NCBI GenBank assembly: GCA_032164245.1
Contig: JAVMKO010000010.1
Coordinates: 30,020,189-30,084,188 of the forward strand
From: Sternotherus odoratus
Taxonomy: Eukaryota; Chordata; Testudines; Kinosternidae
Length of the DNA: 64,000 nt
Direction: 5' to 3'
In this document: positions 9,401 through 20,900 of the stretch, one piece after another
Layout: every line of letters starts with the position of its first letter
How positions within the stretch are numbered: position 1 is the first letter of the stretch
Translations under genes and position numbers: made by a program
The notes under the pieces: model-generated
Databases searched by the model: none
What the model was told of the DNA's origin: nothing
The model's input: only the letters and a program-made list of their open reading frames with translations

Positions 9401-12400
9401 GGCAACATAACTTACAGTAATATAGTAATGACTAAACTGGAATGTAACCAAAGATGAACAAGATTATAGTTGTATAGTGTATCTATCTTTCCCAGGTTAC
9501 ATACAAGGAAAAGAAAACTCCACTCTGGGATGGACTTGTAAGTCGCTAGATCATGGGTGGGCAAACTTTTTGGCCCAAGGGCCACATTGGGGTTCAAAAT
9601 TGTATGGAGGGCCGAGTCCTGATCCTTATTCAACTCCCACCCTCTTCCTACCCCCTGACTGCCCCCCCCCCAGACCCTTTGACCCATCCAACCCTTCCCC
9701 TCCCCCGCCCTGGCTCCTTGTTCCCTGATCGCCCCCTCCGGAGATGCGCCCCCCCTCCCCCCCCCAGATCCCACCCGCTATCTAAGGCCCCCTTCTCCTT
9801 GCTTGCTGCACTCGGCTCAGGCCCGCGGCTCTCCGCGCTCGGCCCGGTGCCACTGGCCCTGCTCACCTGGCCAGAGCTCATGAGCTGGATTAAAAATGGC
9901 CTGTGTATGCGGCCCACGGACCGTAGGTTGCCCACCCCTGCACTAGATCATAAAAGGAAGTAGTTTCACTGAACAGTTCTGGTCACACCAAGAAGCTCGA
10001 GGCAAACCTGAGATAATCTTCAGCACGTTACCGAAGAATTGATTCAACTTGCTGTTCCGTATAATAGGTGGCAATTCATAAAAAATTTGAATTAAACCAC
10101 ATAGTCAGTACCTTACAATAATTGTTGCACAATTCAGATTTACTCTACAAGTAAACAGATTTTAGTTAGCTCATGACTTAGTTGAGGCCATCACAATATC
10201 CATGTGGACTTTTAATGTTCTGAAATTTATAGATGACTGTCATGACCTCAGAAAGCTATTTCATTTTAGTAGGTTACCACTGACTTTAAATAACTATCCT
10301 TGTATCATATCCTTTTTAAGTTCCCACTTTTGTTAGATTTAATGTTACAATAGCTAAGTGAATAATGGCATGGCAGCATCTTAACTTGGACTTTGCACAT
10401 AAATATATCTCTACCACTTTTCCTGGTAATGGAGTAAATAAAACTAGGCATGCATCACTTTTCTGTTTGATCCATTTAGATTAAGCTGCGGTCCTGTGTG
10501 AGTCTTGGTAAATGTAAATTTCATATGTACTGCAGTTCTTTACTGCCATACCAGAGCTACTACTGTGATGCTAAGCACCACCTAAATAAATAAATAAATT
10601 AAAAAACATACAATTAATGAAACCTAATTTTGTATTCCAGAATGGAACGACGGAAGAAGTAACATCAGAGGAGGAGGAAGAGGAAGATATGGGTGAAGTA
10701 TGTGTGTATGAGAATATGTTCTATTGTAAATCTGATTTTTGTGTTCAAGAAGCTGCACGATCCTTGCCTTGATTGCTAACGTAAACAAAATGCACATATT
10801 CCTAGCAAAAAATGGCCTTCTGAAAAGTGCTGCAGTATGAACGTTGACCCAAAAACTTTGGAGTTTTACCTGGCGTTCTCAGATAACTCTTCATCCATAA
10901 AAATATAGTTTCTAAAAGTATTCTGCTGAGAATGAGGTACTTGGATGTTGAAACATCTGTTCATTGTTTATTCCAACAGTATATAAAAAGTTTGTGCCAT
11001 ATTAGCAAGTTTGCACTGTAAGCCCTTATTTCAAATAGTCTATGAACTGGCTTTGTTTATGTTTTATAAGGTTTCTCAAGTTGAAACTGAGGCTTCATGT
11101 TGGGAACAAATTTGTTCACCAACTCTCAAAAAATCAGCTGAATCATTTTAAAAGAAACACACCTTAACTTCAGATATATTGAAGAGGTAGGGCAAAGTGT
11201 GAAACAGTAGAGACCAAACTTTAAGTGGGTAATATGATTGTACAGCAACATTATACTAATTTTAATAAGCTCCTTCATATATGGAGCTCCCACCTCAAAT
11301 TACTTCCATAATATGCTAGAATGTCTGAAAGAGAAGCAAACGTCTTTGTTTAAACAATATAAAGTTTTTATTAGACAAGAACTACTCAGGCTTAAAACTT
11401 ATATTTGAAAAAAAAAGGATATTAAATACAACAAAGGGAACTGTTTTTGGAATAGAGAATTAATACAACTTTTTCTAAAAGAACATAAATATATGTACCT
11501 CATGGAATGGAATAACTCTAAAGGAGTCTGCTGTGACCAGCTACTAGGTAGAGCAAACTGACTAGTGTTGGAGCATTTCTAGAAGTGTCTTAGAAAGAAC
11601 TTCCTTGCTTTCTACCAACCCCCTATTTCTGTACAAATGACACTGGGCGAAAGGGTTGTCTTCACTATATAGAAGTAATGTAGTGCTTCCCTGAAGACAG
11701 ATGAGTGTTAGACATAATCCATTTGAAATCTAGTCCAATTTTTAAAACCATATAATTTTGGGGGTATTATACCAGTAGCACCCCTTCTGATGGTATCCTT
11801 TTTTAAATGTTTCTCTCATCTGAAAGAACCTCACAGATGGGAAATGCATACAAAATGCTGTCAAATGCACCAAGTAAGTGAAGAATCAGAGAGGTAGCCG
11901 TGTTAGTCTGGAATAGCAGAAGTGACAGAGTCCTGTGAATACTTCCACTGCATACATCCGACAAAGTGGGTATTAGCCCACGAAAGCTTATGCTTCAATA
12001 CTTTAGTTCGTCTTTAAGGTGTCACAGGACTCTTTGTCACTTCAAGTAAGTGAAGACACTTCTAAAACCTTTCCTAGTTTTCAGGTCATCTCTGACTACC
12101 TCAAATCTACCTTTTTGGCACCAGAGTCTCTGCCAGCAGAAGCGTAGATGGGTCTGGGCCTCGTGTACAATCACATAGCCTCCCTAAATTCTAGGGAGAA
12201 TGGCCTGTTGATGATAGCAAAGTCTAGGCAAAATAAAAGTAGCATCAAAAGATGCATCCGACGAAGTGGGTATTAGCCCACGAAAGCTTATGCTTCAAAA
12301 CTTTATAGTTAGTCTTTAAGGTGCCACAGGACTCTTTGTTACCTCTGCTATTCCAGACTAACATGGCTACCTCTCTGATTCTTGACATCAAAAGATGACT

Positions 12401-15400
12401 AATTTGGTACTCTTCACAATACACCATCTTTGCTCCCAAACCCGAAAATAGAGAGCAGTCTTTTATGTTAACTGGAATTTACAGTTCATGTGTTTCAGTT
12501 AATTTTCCTCCATCTTGTAGGACATTGAAGACCTAGATCACTATGACATGAAGGAGGAAGAGCCTGTTGATGGAAAGAAATCTGAGGATGAAGGCATTGA
12601 AAAAGAGAACCTTGCAATTTTAGAAAAAATCAGAAAGAATCAAAGACAAGACCACCTAAATGTAAGTGTACCTAGATATTGGACTTAATTGGGTTCTGCT
12701 GCAATGTATCTAGCAAATAAAATTTGCTACCATGTATGCAAAATGTGCTGGGAAAAGATGCTTCAAGCCATGAAACTTAAGATGAGAAGCTAAACTCTGT
12801 TAAACTGGTTTGGAAAAAGACTTCTAAAACTCCAAAGAGAACTGATCACTACCATAATGTCTTCTCAAAATCCTTCGCTCTGAGGTGTTTTGCTAGAAGC
12901 CTGGATCCCAGAGAGGCCCTGTGACAACTTCAAAGTGCTCCATGGTGTGACTCTTTCATCTGAGCTGGAAAATGCCAGTTTAAATGTAATATGTTTTGTA
13001 AGGTAGATTAAAAGAATTTCTGGCATTTTAGCTGAAAAATGACTTTCACATTGGTGAGAGTGGAAAAACTCTTACTCCAGATCCATTTTTCACACTTTGT
13101 AACATTTCTTAGGTCTCTGGCCAGAGGTATCTAGCTAGCTGCTTTTCCTTCTCCCTAGTCTATCTCCTACTTGCCTCCTCTCATAAGAGGACTGTTTTCT
13201 CTGCAGATTCAACAGGAAGCCGCTAGGTTATGAGTGAGAGCTGTTGTCATACCTCTTTAGAATAATTAAAGATACAAAAGGCAAAGTACAGAAATCTCTA
13301 ACTCAGTCAGTACTTGCAGTTTTACACTTTCTAAACTTTTTTTACACTTTTTGTGTACTTTATTTAAATTTTTTTAAAAAAAAAACATTGAATCCTATCA
13401 CCCTCTCCACTTTGGCACAGAGTGTATCAAAGAATCTTGACTACTAGCAAAATCTATTTGATAAGCACAGAAGGCAAGCTGTAGGCTGCAAAACACCTTC
13501 CTTCTTTCTGATGGTGGAAATCTCACTGTGCAATTGAGGTGTTAGAGTTGTAGGTATCACTTTCAGGAGACAGAACTGGGAGCAGTTGTGATCTACAGTA
13601 TCATCTTTTGGAAAGCCAGCAGAAATATCCCCAGAAAATATAGCTGTAAAAGCACTGCTTAGCCTTGTAGCATCTATCCTCTCCTTAGAGGCTTGGGAAC
13701 TTCATGTAGCGAATCACACTATCTGCCAAATAATCTTCCATCTCCCACAGGTTCATCGTGGGAGGGAATTATATGACCTGTTAATGAAATAGACATTTCT
13801 TTTTATGGGGGAGTTTCATTTCTTTTACTATAAATTACCATAACATCTCTAAGTCAAGGTTTTTTTTCTTGATTTTTAAATTGAGCAAATAAAACAGCTT
13901 TTGAAACCTTCTATTCCTGGAACCAAAACTCCTGCTAAAGATGTGGAAATTAGATTAGAGATCGTGGCCTGCTTGCTATAAAACAAAATATAGTTGGTTC
14001 AATATAGTATCTTCTTTAACACTTTTCTGAGTGGGATTTTTGAGGACCTTCTATATATTCCAGCTGTGTTGTTCCTAAATCTTTATCATGACTGTCCCCT
14101 TTCATAAGGAATCTCTTTGATATGCCTTTGGTATTTCAGTAGATATTGGAGATTGTCACCTGTCTAGAATAAAATTATTGGACTAAGTGGTGCTGCTTGT
14201 TACTGGAGCCAATAATACAATCTCAGTAGCTGGGCCTGTGACATATATGCAAATCTATTTTAAACTTTTCATGCGATTGTTAAGCTGTGACACCTATGAA
14301 GCCCTAGATAGTTTAGGATCCGGCTACTTGAGACAACTTCTTCCTGTTCAGTACCATCACAGTTTAACATAAGTGGAGGCACTGCACCCTGCTTTTCAAA
14401 ATGGAGTGATTCAGTTGCAAAGTATCCACCATGAAGGTTCCTCAGCTAGAACTGCTCCTGTCCCCACATCAGTCTGACACAGGTTGAATTTGTTTAAGCT
14501 TGGTGGAGCATTCTGTGAATTGTGCTTTTCTAGAAGTGATGGATTGAAGGAAATAGGTGGCTGAATGGAGGCAGGCTGTGCTTTTTGTTGAGGTGATTCT
14601 TCTATATTTTCATACCCTGACTTCAGGTTCTTGGGTCAGGAAAGGTGTGCAGTTCAGAATGTTAGCCCTAACTTTCTGTCTTTAAAATATGTATAGGCCA
14701 GCTATCTCACTGCAAAAAATAGGAGAAAGGATCTAGGAGCAAAAAAGCAGTATTAAGCATAACAAGTCAAACTGGACTCTGCTTTTGCCATCCAGGAGTT
14801 GACCATTAAAGCTTGATTTAAAAAAAAAAGAGAGCTTAGAGCTTCTGGATAGACATAACTTAAAGAATATGTGTATATATAAAATTCATGATCTCATGAT
14901 GATGGTACGATAATCCGTAATTTTAAAAAAAAACTTGCACAACAGTGTGAGGTGACACAATCCAGTCACTCTGATTATCTGTGGAAATTAAACGGAGTTG
15001 AAAATAGGCCCCGTAGTGTTAATTTTATTCTTTATTAAGATGTGAATTTTCTTTCCTTACAGATTTTGTATTTCCATTTAGAAAACATTGGCTTTCCTCT
15101 TCTCTTTCTCTCTTGTGGAGCTGAAATGAACATTGCTGTTTTATTTTCACAACAGCAGCTTCAACTTACGTAATAGCTCTTTCTCTTGCCGACACACTCT
15201 TGTTTATGCACCAGCATCAACAAGGTTATCTGAGCCCAGGGAATGGTGTGTTCAACTCCTGTATGGAGCCACAGTATTTTTGTGGGTCACCAGAAATAGT
15301 AGCTTCTGTTCTGGTTAAACACTTTAAAGGATTTTGTTCCTTTGGAGCTGAGATCTGAAAGCTACAGATCCACCACTGAGCCAAAAGAGAACTTGCATTA

Positions 15401-17864
15401 ATTAATCTCATATTTGCATTAATGTCCACTATCGCACTACTAGATAAGGTGGAACCATAGCAGAATATTGATTCTAAAATGATGAGCAGTGTGCCCTACA
15501 TACTAAGAAATAATGAACTTTTTGATTCTAAACTCCTTGGCATTAGACTTTCTTTTCTTAAAGCACAGTATGATGGAGAATTCTCTCAGTGCATTGAGGC
15601 ACAAAGGCAAATGCCAAATTCTTACCTTATTTTTACACAATTACTGTTCACTTTATCTCCTTCAGAGGATGGCAAAACAAACAAGTACATATGAAATTTA
15701 GAAAAAGGAATTACATTTTAATACCCATCAAACCTTCAAATTAGAAATAATTTAATGTTACAAGGAGGAGGCTGACGACAACTATAACTTAGTTTTATTT
15801 GGGATCCCAAATAAAACTATGTACCAGTCTACCCATGTTTATTATTCTTCAAGTTTCTATGCAGCTTAATTTAGTAAGGGCTTTCTGACAGTCAGCACCA
15901 GCACCAAGTGGGTATTGGAATCCAGAGTTTCATTGGTTGCTTTGTGCTCTTTTTCATAGATTGATAGATTCCAAGGCCAGAAGGGACCACCATCATGATC
16001 TAGTCTGACCTCCTGTATAACATAGTTCATAGAACTTCCCCAAAATAGTTCCCTGAGCAGATCTTTTAGAGAAACATTCAGTGTTGATTTTAAAAATGGT
16101 CAGTGATGGAGAGTCCACCACAGCCCTTGGTAAGTTGTTCCAGTGGTTAATTACGTTCACTGTGGTGTGTGGTTTGTTTTTTTTTTGTTTTTTGTTTTTT
16201 TTAAACCATCTTATTTCCCATCAGAATTTGTCTAGCTTCAACTTCCAGCCATTGGATCATGTTGTAACTTTCTCTGTTAGATTGAAGAGTGTATTATTTA
16301 ATATTTGTTCCTCATGTAGGTACTTACAGATTATTATCAGTTCACCTTCTCTGTAAGCAAAATAATTTGAGCTTGAATCTTTCGCTATAAGGCATGTTTT
16401 CTAATCCTTTAATCTTTCTCATGACTCTTTTCTGAAACCTCTTGAACTGTGGACATTAGAACTGGACACAATATTCCAGCAGTAGTCACATCCATGCCAA
16501 ATATATAACCTCTCTACTCCTGCTAGAGTTTCCCCTGTTCATGCATTCAAGGATTCCATTAGTTCTTTTTGGTCACAGCATCATTCTGGGAGCTTGTGTT
16601 CAGTTGTTTATCCATCGTGACCTCAATCTTTTTCAGAGTAACTGCTTTCCAGGATAGTCCCCCATTATGTAAATATGTCCTACATTCTTTGTTCCTAGAT
16701 GTATGCCTTTATATTTAGCCATCTTAAAATGCATATTTGTTTTGTGCCCAGCATACCAAGTAATCCAGATTGCTCTGTATCAGTGCCCTGTTCTTAATTA
16801 TTTACTACTCCCCAATTTTTGTGTATCTGTAAACTTTATTAGTGACTTTGTTTTATTCTAAATCCTTGATAAAAATGTTTAAAACTTTGGGGCCAAAAAC
16901 CAGTCCTTGTGGGACCCCAATAGAAGCACACCTGTTCAATGATGATTCCCTGCTTACAGTTTCGATTTCAAAATGTATCAACTGCCAGTTTTTAATCTAG
17001 TTAATATGTGCTGTGTTAATTTTATATAGTTGTAGTCTTTTAATCAAATGTCATGTGGTACCAAGTCAATGCCTTACACCAGGGGTGGGGAACCTCCGGC
17101 CCGTGGGCCTTATACGGCCCGCCAAATCATTCTGTCTGGCCTGCGGCGGGGCCGGGGATGTGCCGCAGCCGCCGGCCAGGGACACGTGCGGCCCGCCGGG
17201 CGGGGGAGGCTCGCGCCTGGGGGAGCCGCGGGGAGCCAACGGTCAAGGGGATGTGGGGGAGAGGCTGGGCTGGGGGGCAGGCAAAGGGGTGGGGGGGGGA
17301 GAGGCCAGGCTGGGTGGGGTGGGCGAGGCGTAGGTGCGGGAGGGAAGGAGGTTTGGTGCGGGGGAGACTGGTCTGGGCGGGTCAGGTATGGGGGGGCAGG
17401 AGGCTGGGTTGGGAGTGGGAGGGGGGGGAGGAGGTTAGGTTCGGTGGGATGGGCCAGGCCAGGCAGGGGTGGGGGAGGAAAGGCGGTTAGATGGGGGGAG
17501 GCTGGGCGGGGGTAAATGAAGATCAGGCCCCTACACCCAGGCTGATAGCGGGAGCTGACTGGGGCAGGCGGCAGGACCCCGGCTGGCAAGGGACCAGTGG
17601 AGGAAACCCCAAAGCAGTGCACTGCCACTGCCACTGCTTGGGGGTTTCCCCCGCTGGCCCCTCGCCAGCTGGGGTCTCAGCTCCCGTTGCCTGGGCTTTC
17701 TCGGGGGGGGGGGGGGGGGGGGGGGAGCGGCTCGCGAATGAGATTATAAATGTCCAAATGGCCCTTGACAGAAAAAAGGTTCCCCACCCCTGCCTTACAC
17801 AAATCCAAGTATGTTTCATGAATACTGTTACTTTTATCACCCAAACATGTAAAAAAAGATAGAT

Positions 17865-17945
<81 letters not shown>

Positions 17946-20900
17946 GTTTTTATTTTAACAAGTGAGTTTGACAAGATCTAGTTTCCATAAATCCACGTTG
18001 ATGGACATTAATTATATCACCTTACTTTAATTCTGTATTAATCAAGTCTTGTATCAGGTGCTCCCTTATCTTGCCCAGCATCGATGTCAGACTGACAGGC
18101 CTATAATTACTCGGGTCATCCTTTTTTCCCCAACATTAGATTTCTTCCAGACTTCTGGAACTTATTAAAAATTAGCATTAATGGTTCAATCAAGCCCCTG
18201 AACTTGCATCCAAGAGTATTGAAAAAGCTGGCAATCTGGACCTGCTGATTTTTAAACTGTCTAACTTTAGTAGTTGCTGTTCAACATCTCCCAGAGATGC
18301 TAGTGGAATGGACAGCGTTATCCTCTTTGTCTCTCCATACAGACCCATAGACTTTCAGATAGATCATCTAGTCTGACCTTCTTGCCCAGCCACTTCTGTA
18401 ATAGACCCCCCAACCGCTGAACTTCTCAAATCATAATTTAAGGACTTCAAGTTACAGAGAAACCATCACTTTCGTTTCTTTGTAACTTTAAGTCCTTAAA
18501 TCATGCAAGTGGACATATTTGCATGATTTAAGGACTGATAGTGGACCTATTTATTGAATGTCTCCCTTTTATGCATTTATTTATAATTGTAGCATAATCA
18601 TCTAGTAGTTAGTGGATGAATACTACTTTTGTTCCTGCTTATACTTTTAAAAAAATCCTTATTGTCCTTCGCTCTTCTGACCATAGATTTCTCCTTGTTA
18701 CTTTGCTTCCCTTATCAATTTTTCTACAATTCCTAGCTTTTGATTTATATTCATTGCTATCAACTTCTGTTTTCTTCTTATTATTTTGATATATTACCGT
18801 ATTTTTCGTCCCATAGGACGCTCCGGCGTATAAGACGCCCCCGCGTTTTCGGACCCAAAAAAAAAAAAAAAAAAAGCGCCGCTTTTTTCGCGCCGCTCTC
18901 CCGTCCCCGCCGCGCGATATAACGGACTAATTCGGGCGGGGGGGTGTCCGTTAAAACCGAAAGTCCGTTATTTAATAATTTTTTTAAATTATTAAATAAC
19001 GGACTTTCGGGTGACAATGGACACCCCCCCGCCCGAATTAGTCCGTTATATGGAGCCAGCCGTGAGTCAGCCCACCCCACCCCCTCCCCCCGCCCGGCTC
19101 CCTGCTGCGGGGAGCCGGGCGGGGGGGTTGACAGCTCCCGCCTGGCTTCCCGCTGCGGGGAGTCGGGCGGGAGCTCTCAAACGCCCCCCCCCCCCCCCCC
19201 GCCCGGCTCCCCGTTGCGGGGAGCCGGGCGGGGGGGTTGACAGCTCCCCCCGGCTCCCCCCAGCGGGAAGCCCGGCGGGAGCTGTCAAACCCCCCGCCCG
19301 GCTCCCCGTTGCGGGGAGCCGAGCGGGGGCTCTCAAACGCCCCCCCCCCCCAGCTCCCCGCTGTGAGGAGCCGGGCGGGGGGGTTGACAGCTCCCGCTCA
19401 GCTCCCCCCAGCGGGGAGCCGGGTGGGAGCTCTCAAACCCCCCCCCCCCCCCCCGCCCGGCTCCCCGTTGCGGGGAGTCGGGCGGGGGGGTTCACAGCTC
19501 CCGCTCGGCTCCCCCCAGTGGGAAGCCCGGCGGGAGCTGTCAAACCCCCCGCCCGGCTTCCCGCTGCGGGGAGCCGGGCGGGTGGGTTGACAGCTCCCGC
19601 TCGGCTCCCCCCAGCGGGGAGCCGGGCGGGAGCTCTCAAACACCCCGCCCGGCTTCCCGCTGCGGGGAGCCGAGCGGAGGCTCTCAAACGCCCCCCCCGC
19701 CCGGCTCCCCGTTGCGGGGAGCCGGGCGGGTGGGTTGACAGCTCCCGCTCGGCTCCCCCCAGCGGGAAGCCCGGCGGGAGCTGTCAAACCCCCCGCCCGG
19801 CCTCCCGCTGCGGGGGGGGGGGGGGGCGTTTGAGAGCTGGGAGCGGCGCGAAAAAAGCGGCGCTTTTTTTTTTTTTTTTGGTCCGGCCGATATTCGGCGT
19901 ATAAGACGCCCCCTCTAATATTGAAAGTATTTTTGGGGGTTAAAAAGGCGTCTTATACGCCGAAAAATACGGTATATATTTTTTTTATAGCTGCTTTCAC
20001 TTTCCCTCTAAACCAGATCAGTTTTTAACCAGTATGACTTCCTTCCTTGATGTTGGATTGTGGCTTTTTTGGCATCTAGTAAAGCATTCTTAAACAATTT
20101 CCAATGATCATTCACATTTTTCTGATTAAATTCTCCATCCCTTTGTTTTCAGCTTTGTGAAATTGGCCCTTTTGGAATACTATCTATCTATCTATATATC
20201 ACTGTTCCAGACTTTTATTATCTTTGCACATTATAAATGTAATCAAGTAATGATCACTTGTACCTAACCTACCATTAATTTTTAGTTCTGTGATCAGTTT
20301 TTTTTATCTGTCTGGATTGAGACCTAATATAGAATTCCATTGTGCTGGATGCAACATTTCTTGAGTTAGGAAATTGTTATTTAGTATTTAGAAATTCCAA
20401 GGATGTTTGAGTACCGTACTTCAAACGTGAGACTTCCAGCATGTGTCAGTCAAATTGAAATCCCCCATGATCATGCAGCTTTCTTTCCCTGGTGTTCTAG
20501 ATATAGTAGGTGCATAAGTTGCTGGTATTCATGTACTCTGGTGTGATTTGAGGTCTGTAGCAGACACCCGCTAATACTCCATCTTGTATTTTATCTGTTA
20601 AGACATTGATACATAAACATTCAAGATCACTTTTATTCCAAATTATCAATGACTCACTTGGGAACAGGTAATGTCATTTTTGATATAGAGGGCTACTCCT
20701 TTCCTCTTTTGCCCACTCGATCCTTCCTAAATAGGTTATAATTGATTTTTAACATTTCAGTCATGGGAATCATCCCCCCCCCCCCCCCAGTTTCTCTTAC
20801 ACTAACTTTATCAAATGTGTGCTAATAAATGACCAATTCCAGTTCCTCTTGTTGCCATAGTATCTCATTTGCAAAGAGCACATGCTACAGTACTCTTGCT

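Noticed and set aside
9648..9963. Open frames of 95-136 residues near 9.5-9.9 kb
   Set aside because: They fall within a nonautonomous hAT element of C-rich composition.
15226..15429. Possible tRNA-derived SINE from a B-box-like string near 15245
   Set aside because: No matching A box at the right distance and no recognisable tail.
17048..17634. Open frames of 145-174 residues on both strands in the hAT element
   Set aside because: G-rich low-complexity sequence lacking stops by composition; no domain, and the element has clear hAT ends.
17853..17942. Possible regulatory TATA cluster
   Set aside because: Simple AT microsatellite without gene context.
19011..19904. A 297-residue open frame and several others over 100 residues on both strands across the GC-rich arrays (also 21303-22417)
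   Set aside because: They consist only of repeating Pro/Arg/Ser/Gly/Ala units dictated by the tandem repeat, are open in several frames at once, and lie inside transposons.
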